Positions 1 to 9,298 of a stretch of DNA of 64,000 nt are shown in pieces; position 1 is the stretch's first letter; each line of letters starts with the position of its first letter. The position numbers and the translations under genes are program-made. The DNA is from JBDHHQ01 sp039586035 (GTDB lineage: Bacteria > Gemmatimonadota > Gemmatimonadetes > Longimicrobiales > Gaopeijiaceae), in the NCBI GenBank assembly GCA_039586035.1, contig JBDHLD010000012.1, forward strand, positions 1 through 64,000, in the 5' to 3' direction. Below the pieces are notes generated by a model. The model saw nothing but the letters and a program-made list of their open reading frames with translations, was not told where the DNA came from and did not search any database.

Positions 1-672
1 ACCGTCAACACACTCACGGACGCCGAGCGAGCCGAGGGCTGGCGGCTGCTCTTCGACGGCGTGTCCACCGAGGGGTGGCGCGCCTACAACGGAGACGCCT
101 TCCCGGACACCGGCTGGGCCGTAATCGACGGTGCCCTGGTCGTGGGAGCTACCGCGCAGGACCCCGACGTGCCCATTGGCGGTGACGTCGTCACGACGGA
201 GGTCTTTGCGAGCTTCGACCTGCGCTTCGACTTCAAGCTGTCGCCGGTCGCGAACAGCGGCGTGTTCTATCTCGTCCAGGAGGTCGAGGGGCACGAGATC
301 TGGCACCACGCGCCTGAGTTCCAGGTGCTGGACGACGCGGCGTACCTGGCCATGGACGACCTCGGCATGAGCATGGAGAAGCACCTCACGGGCGACAACT
401 ACGACCTGCACGCCTCGGCGGTGAGGGCGATGAGACCGGTGGGACAGTGGAACGAGGCGCGGATCGTCGTCGATGGCGACCGCGTAGAGCATTGGCTGAA
501 CGGACAGCAGACGGTGACGTACGAGCTCCGTTCACCCGAATGGGAAGCCCTGGTCGCGGCCAGCAAGTTCGCGCCGTATCCCGGCTACGGGCGGGCGGCG
601 TCCGGCCCCATCGGACTGCAGGACCACGGCCGGATGGTTTGGTACCGCAACATCAAGGTCCGGCCGCTGTGA
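1..672 (+). CDS. DUF1080 / 3-keto-disaccharide hydrolase family protein, 5'-truncated
   Basis: The frame is open from base 1, so the start codon and any signal peptide lie outside the window; 223 residues are visible. Family signs are LFDGVSTEGW near visible residue 17, the NSGVF strand near residue 85, and the closing IGLQDHG...WYRNIKV block. Known members hydrolyse 3-keto-glycosides or related sugars in a concanavalin-like fold, usually outside the cytoplasm. A second family member follows 177 bases downstream, and a GMC oxidoreductase and a sugar isomerase lie within 9 kb, which supports a sugar role. The substrate cannot be read from the sequence. Confidence 0.88.
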   Translation, partial: TVNTLTDAERAEGWRLLFDGVSTEGWRAYNGDAFPDTGWAVIDGALVVGATAQDPDVPIGGDVVTTEVFASFDLRFDFKLSPVANSGVFYLVQEVEGHEIWHHAPEFQVLDDAAYLAMDDLGMSMEKHLTGDNYDLHASAVRAMRPVGQWNEARIVVDGDRVEHWLNGQQTVTYELRSPEWEALVAASKFAPYPGYGRAASGPIGLQDHGRMVWYRNIKVRPL

Positions 673-822
673 GACGGGTGGCAGCTGCGAGACGGGCGGC
701 TCGTGCCAGACGGCTGGATGCTCGGAAACGGCCGGCCGCCGCGAGACGGCCGGGAGCTGTGAGCCGGCGGGCCGTCGCGACGCGGCTCGCCGTGACGGAG
801 CGCCTGCCCGCTCCAGGACGGC
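671..822. repeat. 18-bp degenerate tandem repeat (about 8 units)
   Basis: A GAGACGG-like core recurs at exact 18-base steps: 671, 689, 707, 725 (gaaacggc), 743, 761 (gagccggc), 779 (gacgcggc), then, after one decayed unit, 815 (aggacggc). The array begins on the stop codon of the first DUF1080 gene and runs towards the start of the second. In the frame of the second gene it reads as Arg/Ala-rich six-residue units. Whether it is translated depends on whether that gene starts at GTG 759 or ATG 849. Confidence 0.75.
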
Positions 823-848
823 TGGGACGCTTGGCCACCCCCGGACGC

Positions 849-1448
849 ATGGCCATGATCGGCACGGCCGCGATCGTGGCTTCGGTCCTGCCCGGCGGGG
901 CCCAGGGCCAGGAGACGATCTCCCTGTTCAACGGGCAGGATCTGACCGGCTGGACCGTCCACGGCACCGAGCTGTGGTACGTCGAGAATGGGGACCTCGT
1001 GTGCGAGAGCGGCCCGGACGCCCAATACGGCTACCTCGCCACCGAGCAGACCTTCCGGGATTTCGACCTGACCCTCGAGTTCAAGCAGGAGGCCGACGGC
1101 AACAGCGGCGTCTTCTTCCGGTCCAGCCTTGACGGCACGCGGATCTCGGGCTGGCAGGCCGAGGTGGCACCCCCGGGCCTCCACAGCGGCGGGATCTACG
1201 AGTCGTACGGTAGAGGCTGGCTCGTCCAGCCCGATGCCGAGGCCGACTCCGTCCTGCGCATGGGGGAGTGGAACCGGATGCGCATTCGCGTGGTGGGGGA
1301 CCGCGTCACCACCTGGCTCAACGGCGTGGAGATGGTCGACCTTACCGACGGCCAGATCGGTGCGGCCGACGGGGTGATCGCCCTCCAGATCCACGACGGC
1401 GGCGGCATCAAGGTGAGGTGGCGCAATCTCGTGGTGCGGGAGCTCTAG
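849..1448 (+). CDS. DUF1080 / 3-keto-disaccharide hydrolase family protein, secreted
   Basis: This is a second member of the family, 199 residues from ATG 849. The first 20 residues (MAMIGTAAIVAS...AQGQ) look like a signal peptide ending at an AQ-type cleavage site. The mature part starts with ISLFNGQDLTGW, then NSGVFFRS and a closing IALQIHDGG...VRWRNL block. An in-frame GTG at 759 would add an Arg-rich extension encoded by the 18-bp repeat; I prefer 849 because the signal peptide is then normal. The role is probably cleavage of 3-keto-glycosides in the envelope, alongside its upstream paralogue. Confidence 0.85.
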   Translation: MAMIGTAAIVASVLPGGAQGQETISLFNGQDLTGWTVHGTELWYVENGDLVCESGPDAQYGYLATEQTFRDFDLTLEFKQEADGNSGVFFRSSLDGTRISGWQAEVAPPGLHSGGIYESYGRGWLVQPDAEADSVLRMGEWNRMRIRVVGDRVTTWLNGVEMVDLTDGQIGAADGVIALQIHDGGGIKVRWRNLVVREL

Positions 1449-1584
1449 CCAGACGGGCGCGACCGTGGCTACGGCAGCCGCGCCAGGACCCGCTCCGACG
1501 GCGGCCCGCTCGGGCGCCACACCCCGGCGGCGGGGGTCGGAGGCCAGAACGGACCGACCAGCGGCGGCGGCCACCCCAGATCAG

Positions 1585-1623
1585 CGGCCCCGGCCGACAC
1601 AGTGGGGCGGCGCGGCGGGGCCG
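1585..1623. terminator. Possible stem-loop between convergent genes
   Basis: CGGCCCCG (1585-1592) and CGGGGCCG (1616-1623) form a perfect 8-bp stem with a 23-base loop. It lies between the end of the second DUF1080 gene and the stop of the convergent symporter gene. There is no T-tract, so termination is only a guess. Confidence 0.35.
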
Positions 1624-1625
1624 GT

Positions 1626-3395
1626 TCAACGGCCAAGCCCCACCCGCGGTAGCGTCTTGAACAGGCCCACCACCGCAGCCGCACACACCACCAGGCTCGT
1701 GGCCGCGATCGTCCAGCTTCCGTAGAGCACGTAGCCGGTTCCGAAGAGCGCACCGTAGACGGCCACACACCCCAGGAACCAGGCGAGGAACGCCGCCGTG
1801 AGGCTCTCGCTGCCGTCGTGCGGACGCGTCGTCACCGCCTTTTCCCACCCGTTCCCCAGCGGATGGATCAGGTCGTAGAACGACTGGAGCGTGGACCGGT
1901 CCGTGGGCGGGGTGAAAAACGTCACGGCCATCCAACCCACGGTCGTAATGGCCACGCCCACCACCAGCGACGTGGTGGCCGCCATGGGCTCGAAGCCCAG
2001 CGCCGTATGACCGAACGTGAAGTACAGGGCCACCAGGAACGACACGACCATGGCCGAGATCTCGGACCATGCGTTGATGCGCCACCAGTACCACCGGAGC
2101 AGGAACACCAGTCCCGTCCCCGCTCCGATCTGGAGCAGGATCTGGAACGCCTGGAAGGCGTTCTCCAACCACAGCGCCACGAGCGATGACAGCACGATCA
2201 ACAGGACCGTCGTCAACCGGGCGATTTGCACGTAGTGGTGCTCGTCCCGGTCCGCGGCCACGAAACGCCGGTACACGTCGTCCACCACGTACGACGCGCC
2301 CCAGTTCAGGTGCGTGCTGATCGTGGACATGTAGGCCGCCGCCAGCGACGCCACCACCAGGCCCAGCAGGCCACTCGGTAGGAACACCAGCATGGCCGGG
2401 TAGGCCAGGTCGTTGCGGATGATGGACGGATCGAGCCCGGGGAACGCGGCCTGGATGGAGTCCAACGTGGGATACACGATCAGTGAGCACAGGCCTACGA
2501 TGATCCACGGCCATGGACGCAGGGCGTAGTGGGCCACGTTGAACAGGAGCGTCGCCTTCAGGGAGTCCTTCTCCTCCCGGGCCGAAAGCATGCGCTGGGC
2601 CACGTACCCGCCGCCCCCGGGCTCGGCGCCGGGATACCAGGTGCTCCACCACTGCACGGCGATGGGCACCACGAAGACGGCCGCGGCGGTGCTCCAATCC
2701 GAGAAGTCGGGCAGCAGCGCCAGGTTGTCCCGGACGGCCGGGTTGGAGACCATGCCGCCGAGGCCGCCCACCTGGGGCAGCTTCAGGGCGAACCAGGCAG
2801 CCGCGATCGAGCCCACCATGGAGATGACGAAGAGCAGCAGGTCGGTGACCACCACGCCCCAAAGCCCCGACGTGGCCGAGTAGAGCGCGGTGATGGTGCC
2901 GGCCACCAGCACCACCGTGTATTTGTCGACGCCCAGCAGCACGCCGCCGATCTTGATGGCGGCCAACGTCACCGACGCCATGATCATGACGTTGAAGAAC
3001 ACACCCAGGTACACGGCCCGGAATCCCCGTAGAAACGCCGCGGGCCGGCCGGAGTACCGGAGCTCGTAGAACCCCATGTCCGTCAGCGCCCCGGACCGCC
3101 GCCAGAGCCGAGCGTAGAAAAAAACGGTGCACATGCCCGTGATCAGGAATGCCCACCAGACCCAGTTCTGGCTCACCCCGCCCGACCGAACCAAATCGGC
3201 CACGAGATTCGGCGTGTCCGTGGAAAACGTCGTGGCCACCATGGACGTGCCCAGGAGCCACCAGGGCAGCGAGCGGCCCGCCAGGAAGTACTCGGTGGTT
3301 CCCCGTCCGGCCCGACGGGCGAAGTAGAGCCCGGTGCCCAGGGCGATCGCACCGTAGAGGGCGACGACCCACCAGTCCAAGGAGGTCAGCTGCAT
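1626..3395 (-). CDS. Sodium:solute symporter (SSS family)
   Basis: A 589-residue polytopic membrane protein with the SSS fold. The N-terminus DWWVVALYGAIALGTGLYFARR is TM1, followed by the typical EYFLAGRSLPWWLLG stretch and a Na-site-like TSMVATTFSTDTPN segment, then about a dozen further hydrophobic segments. The family couples Na+ entry to uptake of sugars, vitamins or carboxylates. It is the last gene of a minus-strand run (glycosidase, nucleotidyltransferase, symporter; 10-base gap to the preceding gene), so a sugar or sugar-derived substrate is likely. The exact substrate is not predictable. Confidence 0.93.
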   Translation of the reverse strand: MQLTSLDWWVVALYGAIALGTGLYFARRAGRGTTEYFLAGRSLPWWLLGTSMVATTFSTDTPNLVADLVRSGGVSQNWVWWAFLITGMCTVFFYARLWRRSGALTDMGFYELRYSGRPAAFLRGFRAVYLGVFFNVMIMASVTLAAIKIGGVLLGVDKYTVVLVAGTITALYSATSGLWGVVVTDLLLFVISMVGSIAAAWFALKLPQVGGLGGMVSNPAVRDNLALLPDFSDWSTAAAVFVVPIAVQWWSTWYPGAEPGGGGYVAQRMLSAREEKDSLKATLLFNVAHYALRPWPWIIVGLCSLIVYPTLDSIQAAFPGLDPSIIRNDLAYPAMLVFLPSGLLGLVVASLAAAYMSTISTHLNWGASYVVDDVYRRFVAADRDEHHYVQIARLTTVLLIVLSSLVALWLENAFQAFQILLQIGAGTGLVFLLRWYWWRINAWSEISAMVVSFLVALYFTFGHTALGFEPMAATTSLVVGVAITTVGWMAVTFFTPPTDRSTLQSFYDLIHPLGNGWEKAVTTRPHDGSESLTAAFLAWFLGCVAVYGALFGTGYVLYGSWTIAATSLVVCAAAVVGLFKTLPRVGLGR

Positions 3396-3405
3396 CGGTG
3401 CTCGC

Positions 3406-4362
3406 TCACGGTTGGGGGGTGGCTCGCGTGGCCGTCGGCGTAGGGCCGGTCAGACCGAGAGGATAATCGCCCCGCTCCACGCGCGCCCTCAGCGCCGCCT
3501 CCACGGCCGGCCGGTCGGCTGGGTGGGTGACCCCGAACGTTTCGGACCCCGCTTGCAACACCTCGACGCGGGCGTCCCCTCGCGCGACTTCGTCACCGAT
3601 GACGGTGGGGAGGTGGAGCTCGGCCTCTGCATCGTCCTGGCCGAGAGCCAGGAACCCCTGGAGCGCGGCCTCCAAGGTGTCGAAGACGGGTGGCGTGAAC
3701 GCCCAGAAGTTCATGGACACCGTCTCGTCGCCGGCGAGCTCCACCTGCCGGCCCGCCGGGTCTACGCCAGCGATGCTCGAGTCCGTGCGGCGGACGTCCA
3801 GGACCTCGGTGACGGCCGTCAGCTTCCCTGTCGAGTCGGCCTCGCAGACCGCCCGGGACACGCCGCCGAACGGCGACAGGGTCCGGTCCAGCCGATAGCC
3901 CACGATCGCGAAGTGACGTGCACCGGCGTCCACTCCGGTCAGGAACGCGGCGGCCACCCGGTAGGCGGCCGCACCGTAAAAGTCGTCCGCGTTGACGACG
4001 GCGAAAGGACCCGCAACCAGGCCCCGCGCCGACAGCACGGCGTGGGCCGTGCCCAACGGCTTGGTCCGCCGGGGCGATTCCTCTGGCCCGGCCGGCTCCG
4101 ACGCCTCCTGGTACGCGTACGTCACGGGCAGGGCGGGCGGACGGCCGCGGAAGTGCTCGCTGAACGCCGCCTCCAGCTCGCGCCGGACCACCAGGAGCGC
4201 TCGCGAGAACCCGGCCCGAGCCGCGTCCCACAGGGCGTAGTCCAGCAGAGGCTCGCCCGCCGGTCCCAGGGGCTCCAGCTGCTTGAGCCCACCGTAGCGG
4301 CGCGATGCGCCGGCCGCGAGCACAACCACCGTCGGGCCGGGCCCAGGCGGCTGCAGGATCAA
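3406..4362 (-). CDS. Sugar nucleotidyltransferase-like protein (NTP_transferase family)
   Basis: About 318 residues. The N-terminus contains the nucleotide-binding signature VVVLAAGASRRYGGLKQ, the hallmark of sugar-phosphate nucleotidyltransferases, and VVNADDFYG is the metal-binding Asp motif. The C-terminal half (VSMNFWAF, LPTVIGD) matches the small uncharacterised subgroup of these enzymes. No ATG is suitably placed: TTG 4362 overlaps the TGA of the upstream glycosidase gene, suggesting translational coupling, and a GTG near 4332 is an alternative. It probably activates or modifies a sugar phosphate; the sugar is unknown. Confidence 0.82.
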   Translation of the reverse strand: MILQPPGPGPTVVVLAAGASRRYGGLKQLEPLGPAGEPLLDYALWDAARAGFSRALLVVRRELEAAFSEHFRGRPPALPVTYAYQEASEPAGPEESPRRTKPLGTAHAVLSARGLVAGPFAVVNADDFYGAAAYRVAAAFLTGVDAGARHFAIVGYRLDRTLSPFGGVSRAVCEADSTGKLTAVTEVLDVRRTDSSIAGVDPAGRQVELAGDETVSMNFWAFTPPVFDTLEAALQGFLALGQDDAEAELHLPTVIGDEVARGDARVEVLQAGSETFGVTHPADRPAVEAALRARVERGDYPLGLTGPTPTATRATPQP

Positions 4363-6350
4363 AGACCCGCCTCGGGCGCGGGCAGGAAGCCCGCCTCGAT
4401 GAACGCCATGATGCCGAACAGCGCGCCCCAGGAGTGGAAGTTGTCGGACGACAGGCGCTCGTCGTCTCCGGTGCCGGTGATCGACGAGTAGTTTTCGCTC
4501 ACGTAGCCCTTCTGCCACCACTCGGACAGGAACATCGCCAGCGATTTCCTCGACAGCTCCGCAGCCGCTTCGTGAAAGCCGCTCCGCCGGAGCGCCAGGT
4601 AGGTCAGGAAGTTCAGCGGAGGCCAGATCGCACCTTTCCAGTAGCGCTGCCGCTCGAAGTCGGGATCGTCCCTGGAAATCGAAGGAAGGACCCAGGCTCC
4701 CCAGAACTCCGCGGGGTTCAGGAGATGCTCCCGGACCATGCGCTCGCCCCGCTCGCGGGTCGGCACACCGGTGAGCAAGGGATAGAAGAGGGTGGGCGAT
4801 CGGCGGTTCGAAGGCTCGCGCAGGTCGGTCCGGTAGTTCAGGTAGTAGCCGGATTCCTCGTCCCACAGCCGCTCCAGGCTCTCGCCGAACCGCTCGGCAC
4901 GCTCCACCAGCTCCAGGCGCTCGGCCTCCCGACCCAGGGACTCGGCGAGATCCGCCAGCGCCAGACAGTCGGCCACGTACAGGCTGTTGAGCCCTACGTC
5001 CTGGATCTCGAGGGTGTTCTTCCCGGGGTTGAAGGGCACACCGTCGTACATAGGCGAGTCGTCCATCCCCGTCTCGTATCCGGCCGTTCTCTCCGTGCGG
5101 ACGGCGGGTTCGTGAAACGGATTCTTCGCCTCATGGGATCCGTATGACAGAAGGCCCTCGTTCAGCCGCTTCGTCGGCCACCACCGGTTCCACGCCAGAA
5201 GGGCGTCGAAGACCGCGTCGCCGAACCAACGTTCGGGATAGCGCTTGTAGATCTCCCGGACCATCACGCTCCCTACGGGAGGCTGCGACCGGTCCCAGGA
5301 CTTGGAGCCGTTGCCCCGATTGTCGTTGGGAATGAAGCCCTCCGGTGTCAGCCCCTGCAGGTGCTCGATCACGTTGGCGAGCGCCAGGTCCCGGTCGGAC
5401 AGGCCGGCCATGTACGCCAGGAAGAAGTTGTCCCATCCGAAGAACGACGATCCGCCGTACTCTTCGTTCCAGAGACGACCCACGGTGGATGTGACACGAC
5501 CGCGCTTCGGCTCGTAGATGGTGTTCCAGGCGATGCCGGCCTGCACAGCGAGGAACGCCTCTGCCAGCCGCCCGAACTCGGCGGCCTCGGCCGCGAGGGC
5601 ACGCCGTGCCCCTTCGATCACGCCCTCGATCTCGTCCACGGAGCGGGGGCGCCCGGTCGAGATGCCCACCGGACGCTCCAGCACGATCACTTCGTGGGGC
5701 GAGCCCGCCCGGACATACGGGTCGTCCACGCCAGGCTCCGTCGCGTACAGTCGGATCTGCCCAGAGGGTACGGTGGCGACGAGGGCACCGTCGCCTGCGC
5801 GCCCGAGGGTACCGGGCCGATTCCACAGCAGCATCGGCTCCAGCACCAGCTTCACCGGCATGGAGGGCTCGTCCAGCGGTTCCACGAGGACCACGACGTC
5901 CCGGCCCTCGGCTGCCCAGCGTACCCGCGCCCTCAACTCGCGCCACGCGATCTCGAGCTCGGCATAGCGGCCATCGTAGCTTCTCGGCCCGGGCGTCACC
6001 CGCTCTGCGTTCTCACCCTGGCGACCGATGAGCGCCTCCGTCAGATGCCCCTCGTCCAACCACCAGTGCTGCTTGAAGCCCAGGTTGACGGCCAGGCCAT
6101 CGGGCAGGTGCACCAGCCGCAGCACGCTCCGGCTGTCCCAGGTATTCCAGCCCTGAGCGAGCCGCCCCTGGATGGCCCGGTACTCCGGCAGGGTCACGTC
6201 CGGCGCGGCCGGGTGCTCGGGTTGCTCGGCGCGTCCGGCCGCGCTGAGGGGAACGGCCGGGTGGTCAAGCACCTGGGCAGCCGAGCAGCCGGCCGGGACA
6301 ACCATGGCCAGGAGCCCGAACAGAACCGTCAGTCGCCGCTCAGCCGTCAC
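4359..6350 (-). CDS. Trehalase/GH63-like glycoside hydrolase lipoprotein
   Basis: 663 residues with a lipoprotein signal peptide (cleavage before Cys in VPAGC, residue 22). The C-terminal two thirds is an (alpha/alpha)6-barrel glycosidase domain of the MGH1/GH63/trehalase type. Recognisable blocks are FFGWDNFFLAYMAGL, WNRWWPTKR, YDGVPFN and GAIWPPLNFLTYLALRRSG. The FGWDNFF Asp and a Glu in the VSENYSS block are candidate catalytic acids. It is exported and anchored in the envelope, where it would trim an alpha- or beta-linked glycoside. It lies between a sugar isomerase gene and the nucleotidyltransferase gene, overlapping the latter by four bases. Confidence 0.85.
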   Translation of the reverse strand: MTAERRLTVLFGLLAMVVPAGCSAAQVLDHPAVPLSAAGRAEQPEHPAAPDVTLPEYRAIQGRLAQGWNTWDSRSVLRLVHLPDGLAVNLGFKQHWWLDEGHLTEALIGRQGENAERVTPGPRSYDGRYAELEIAWRELRARVRWAAEGRDVVVLVEPLDEPSMPVKLVLEPMLLWNRPGTLGRAGDGALVATVPSGQIRLYATEPGVDDPYVRAGSPHEVIVLERPVGISTGRPRSVDEIEGVIEGARRALAAEAAEFGRLAEAFLAVQAGIAWNTIYEPKRGRVTSTVGRLWNEEYGGSSFFGWDNFFLAYMAGLSDRDLALANVIEHLQGLTPEGFIPNDNRGNGSKSWDRSQPPVGSVMVREIYKRYPERWFGDAVFDALLAWNRWWPTKRLNEGLLSYGSHEAKNPFHEPAVRTERTAGYETGMDDSPMYDGVPFNPGKNTLEIQDVGLNSLYVADCLALADLAESLGREAERLELVERAERFGESLERLWDEESGYYLNYRTDLREPSNRRSPTLFYPLLTGVPTRERGERMVREHLLNPAEFWGAWVLPSISRDDPDFERQRYWKGAIWPPLNFLTYLALRRSGFHEAAAELSRKSLAMFLSEWWQKGYVSENYSSITGTGDDERLSSDNFHSWGALFGIMAFIEAGFLPAPEAGL

Positions 6351-6455
6351 CGATCGCTACCGCTGTCCTTTCGGAACCCGAGGTGCCCGTCACCCTCCAC
6401 GGCCGTCGTCGGCCGGCGGATTCCCCGGTCGGTCGGCACCCCCAGGCGCGCTCCG

Positions 6456-7322
6456 TCAGAACTGCAGGCTCTCCAGGTAGCTACGACTGCGGCGGATCGT
6501 CCGCATCGCCTCGTCCGGCAGATCGTGCTCGACCAGGAAGTGCTCGAAGCCCGCGGTCCTGCTCTGGGCGAAGATCCCCTCCCAGGGAATGTCTCCGTCG
6601 CCCACGTCCACCATCCGGCCCGTGCCGGCTTCCCTGCCCTTCACGTGACAGAGCGCGAACCGGCCCGGGTGCGCCTCGAAGTAGCTCTGGACGTTGCCGC
6701 CGCCGTCGATGATCCAGAAGAGGTCGAGCTCGAAAGTGACCAGAGCTGGATCGGTCTCGTTCAGCAGGACGTCGAAGGGCCGCCCGCCTTCCACGGTCGC
6801 GAACTCGAACTCGTGGTTGTGATAGCCAAAGCGGAGCCCCGCCTCCTGGCAGGCGAGGCCGAGCTGGTTCATCTCCTGGGCCAACGCCCGATATCCGTCC
6901 AACGAAGCCCGTTCCTCCTCGGCGAGCCAGGGAAGGATCAGGTATCGGTGACCGACCGTCGTGGCGGCCGCCAGGACTCCGCTCAGGTCCTGCCGAAAGG
7001 CCTCGATGGGAACGTGGGCCGAGACCGGGTCCAGGCCGTGGGCCTGAACCAGGTCCCGGACCTCTTCGGGGGGGTGATCGTAATATCCCGCGAACTCGAC
7101 CTCCTCGTACCCCGCGTCCGCGACCGCCCCGAGAGTCCCGTTCATGTCTCTCACGAGAGCGTGCCGGACCGTGTACAGCTGGAGACCAATGGCGGCGGGA
7201 GGGAGGGTGCGCTGCCCGGGTGGCGCGTCCAGACCTCCCGGCTCGTCCCGACACGCCGCCAGGTACGCGGTGCCGCCGAGGGCCGCACCCGCGGTGACCT
7301 TCAGAAACGTCTTTCTGTCCAT
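6456..7322 (-). CDS. Sugar phosphate isomerase/epimerase-like TIM-barrel lipoprotein
   Basis: 288 residues of the xylose isomerase-like TIM-barrel family (AP endonuclease 2 superfamily). The start MDRKTFLKVTAGAALGGTAYLAAC is a signal sequence with a lipobox Cys at residue 24. Barrel signatures are GLQLYTVR, GYEEVEFAGYY, FGYHNHEFEF, FELDLFWI and CHVKGRE, which supply the usual His/Glu/Asp metal ligands. Exported members often occur with DUF1080 proteins and sugar oxidoreductases and are thought to act on keto-sugars. It precedes the glycosidase by 105 bases on the same strand. Confidence 0.87.
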   Translation of the reverse strand: MDRKTFLKVTAGAALGGTAYLAACRDEPGGLDAPPGQRTLPPAAIGLQLYTVRHALVRDMNGTLGAVADAGYEEVEFAGYYDHPPEEVRDLVQAHGLDPVSAHVPIEAFRQDLSGVLAAATTVGHRYLILPWLAEEERASLDGYRALAQEMNQLGLACQEAGLRFGYHNHEFEFATVEGGRPFDVLLNETDPALVTFELDLFWIIDGGGNVQSYFEAHPGRFALCHVKGREAGTGRMVDVGDGDIPWEGIFAQSRTAGFEHFLVEHDLPDEAMRTIRRSRSYLESLQF

Positions 7323-7559
7323 GATTGCCCGGGGTCAGGGGTCGCTTGCGTAACGGTACAGGTTGCCCCTCGGAACCGAAAGCACCTGTCCCCCTCGGAC
7401 CTCCCCCGCGGAGCGTGCCACACGCCTGCCTCGGGTGTCCGCCCGACACGTCTGCCCCCGACCGCGCGCTGCGCGGGTCTCAACGGGTCCGTCAGGAGCC
7501 CTTCACCGGACCGATTCCCCCGGTTTGAGATCGCGCCGCCTCGGTCATAGAGTGATGCC

Positions 7560-9257
7560 GTGATGGCAACCAAGCGAAGGAAGGTCTACGACGCGATCGT
7601 CGTCGGTTCAGGCATGACCGGCGGCTGGGCCGCCAAAGAGCTCACGGAGGCCGGCCTCGACACGTTGGTGCTCGAGGCGGGTCCGCCGATCGTGCCCGAA
7701 CGGGACTACGCCGAGCACACGGCTCCGTGGGAGCTGCCCTACCGAGGCCTGCGAGACCGACGCCGCCAGGCGGCCGAGCAGCCAATCCAGGCCGAGTGCT
7801 ACGCCTGCGACGAGGTAGCCGCCAAGTTCTTCGTCAGCGACCTGGAAAACCCTTACATCCAAGGAGACGGCAAGCCCTTCCTGTGGATTCGCGGTCGCCA
7901 GGTGGGCGGCCGATCCATCATGTGGGCCCGCCAGGTGTACCGTTGGAGCGACCTCGACTTCGAGGCCAACGCCCGCCAGGGGATCGGCGTGGACTGGCCC
8001 ATCCGCTACCGAGACCTGGCCACATGGTACGATCACGTCGACCGCTTCATCGGCGTGAGCGGGCGGACGGAACGGCTACCGCAGCTGCCCGACGGTGTCT
8101 TCCAAGCTCCCATGCGAATGAGCTGCGTGGAGCGAGCGGTGGGCGACACCGTGAACGCCGCGTTCGACGGACGGCGACGGTGGACCATCGGCCGGGCCGC
8201 GGTCCTCACCGAGCCGCTCGGCGAGCGGGCCGCCTGTCACTACTGTGGACCCTGTCACCGGGGCTGTGTCACGCGGTCCTACTTCAGCAGCCTCAACGCC
8301 ACGCTTCCCGTGGCCGCCGCTACGGGCCGCATGACGCTGCGCCCCAACTCGGTGGTGCACAGCGTGGTTTGGGACCGTCGCCGAGGCCGAGTCAGGGGAG
8401 TGAGGATCATCGATCGCGAAAGCCTCGATGACGTGGAGTTCGAAGGACGCGTGATCTTCCTGGCGGCGTCGGCGTTGGAGTCCACCCGGCTACTGCTGAA
8501 CTCCACCTCGACCGACTTCCCCCATGGCCTGGCCAACACGAGTGGTGTGCTGGGCCACTACCTCATGGATCACACGATGGGGGTCGGGGCGACGGCCACG
8601 TTCCCGGACCTGCCGCGCCACCGGGAGCCGGGCCGGCGCCCCAACGGCATCTACGTGGCCCGCTTCCGTAACGTGACCTCGGCCCACCCCGATTTCGTCC
8701 GTGGCTACGGTTTTCAGGGGTGGGGCACGGAACGGGGCTGGGACAGGGCGATGGACGAACCCGGCTTCGGTCGGACCCTGAAGGAACGGCTCGGCGAGGT
8801 GGGACCATGGCAGATGGAAGTGGAGGCCTTCGGAGAGTGCTTGCCCCGACACGAGAACTACGTGGAGCTGGATCGCGACACCGTCGATGCCTGGGGTATC
8901 CCCGTCCTTCGTATTCACTGCGAGTGGGGCGAGAACGAGCGCGCCATGAAGCGCGACATGGCATTGACCGCCGCCGAGATGTTGGATGCTGCAGGTGGCC
9001 GGGACGTCGAGGCTCACGACCACGACACGCCACCGGGGCTCACGATCCACGAGATGGGCACCGCGCGCATGGGCCACGATCCCGCGACGTCGGTCCTCAA
9101 TCGGTTCAACCAGGCTCACGACGTGAAGAACCTGTTCGTGGTGGACGGGGCCGCCATGGCCTCGTCGGCGTGCCAGAACCCCTCGCTCACCTACATGGCC
9201 ATGACGGCCCGGGCGTGCGCCTACGCGGTGGCGGCGAGTCGCAGCGGGGAGCTGTGA
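7560..9257 (+). CDS. GMC-family flavoprotein oxidoreductase
   Basis: 565 residues (GTG 7560, or ATG 7563 one codon later). The FAD-binding Rossmann motif GSGMTG is at residues 16-21. Near the C-terminus are the GMC catalytic pair H497 (IHEMGTARMG) and N540 (ACQNPSLTY). A Cys cluster, CHYCGPCHRGC (about residues 225-235), is typical of the gluconate/2-keto-dehydrogenase-like branch. There is no Tat signal on this chain; related enzymes are exported with a small partner subunit, which is not seen here. In this locus a glycoside 3-dehydrogenase feeding the DUF1080 hydrolases is the most attractive role, but that is inference. Confidence 0.9.
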   Translation: MMATKRRKVYDAIVVGSGMTGGWAAKELTEAGLDTLVLEAGPPIVPERDYAEHTAPWELPYRGLRDRRRQAAEQPIQAECYACDEVAAKFFVSDLENPYIQGDGKPFLWIRGRQVGGRSIMWARQVYRWSDLDFEANARQGIGVDWPIRYRDLATWYDHVDRFIGVSGRTERLPQLPDGVFQAPMRMSCVERAVGDTVNAAFDGRRRWTIGRAAVLTEPLGERAACHYCGPCHRGCVTRSYFSSLNATLPVAAATGRMTLRPNSVVHSVVWDRRRGRVRGVRIIDRESLDDVEFEGRVIFLAASALESTRLLLNSTSTDFPHGLANTSGVLGHYLMDHTMGVGATATFPDLPRHREPGRRPNGIYVARFRNVTSAHPDFVRGYGFQGWGTERGWDRAMDEPGFGRTLKERLGEVGPWQMEVEAFGECLPRHENYVELDRDTVDAWGIPVLRIHCEWGENERAMKRDMALTAAEMLDAAGGRDVEAHDHDTPPGLTIHEMGTARMGHDPATSVLNRFNQAHDVKNLFVVDGAAMASSACQNPSLTYMAMTARACAYAVAASRSGEL

Positions 9258-9298
9258 GACGGGGGCGAGGGACGACCTCGGCCGGGGCGGGTGCCCGC

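Noticed and set aside
5361..7550. 729-residue plus-strand frame opposite the glycosidase and isomerase genes
   Set aside because: No recognisable motif; the minus strand carries the real genes with signal peptides and catalytic motifs.
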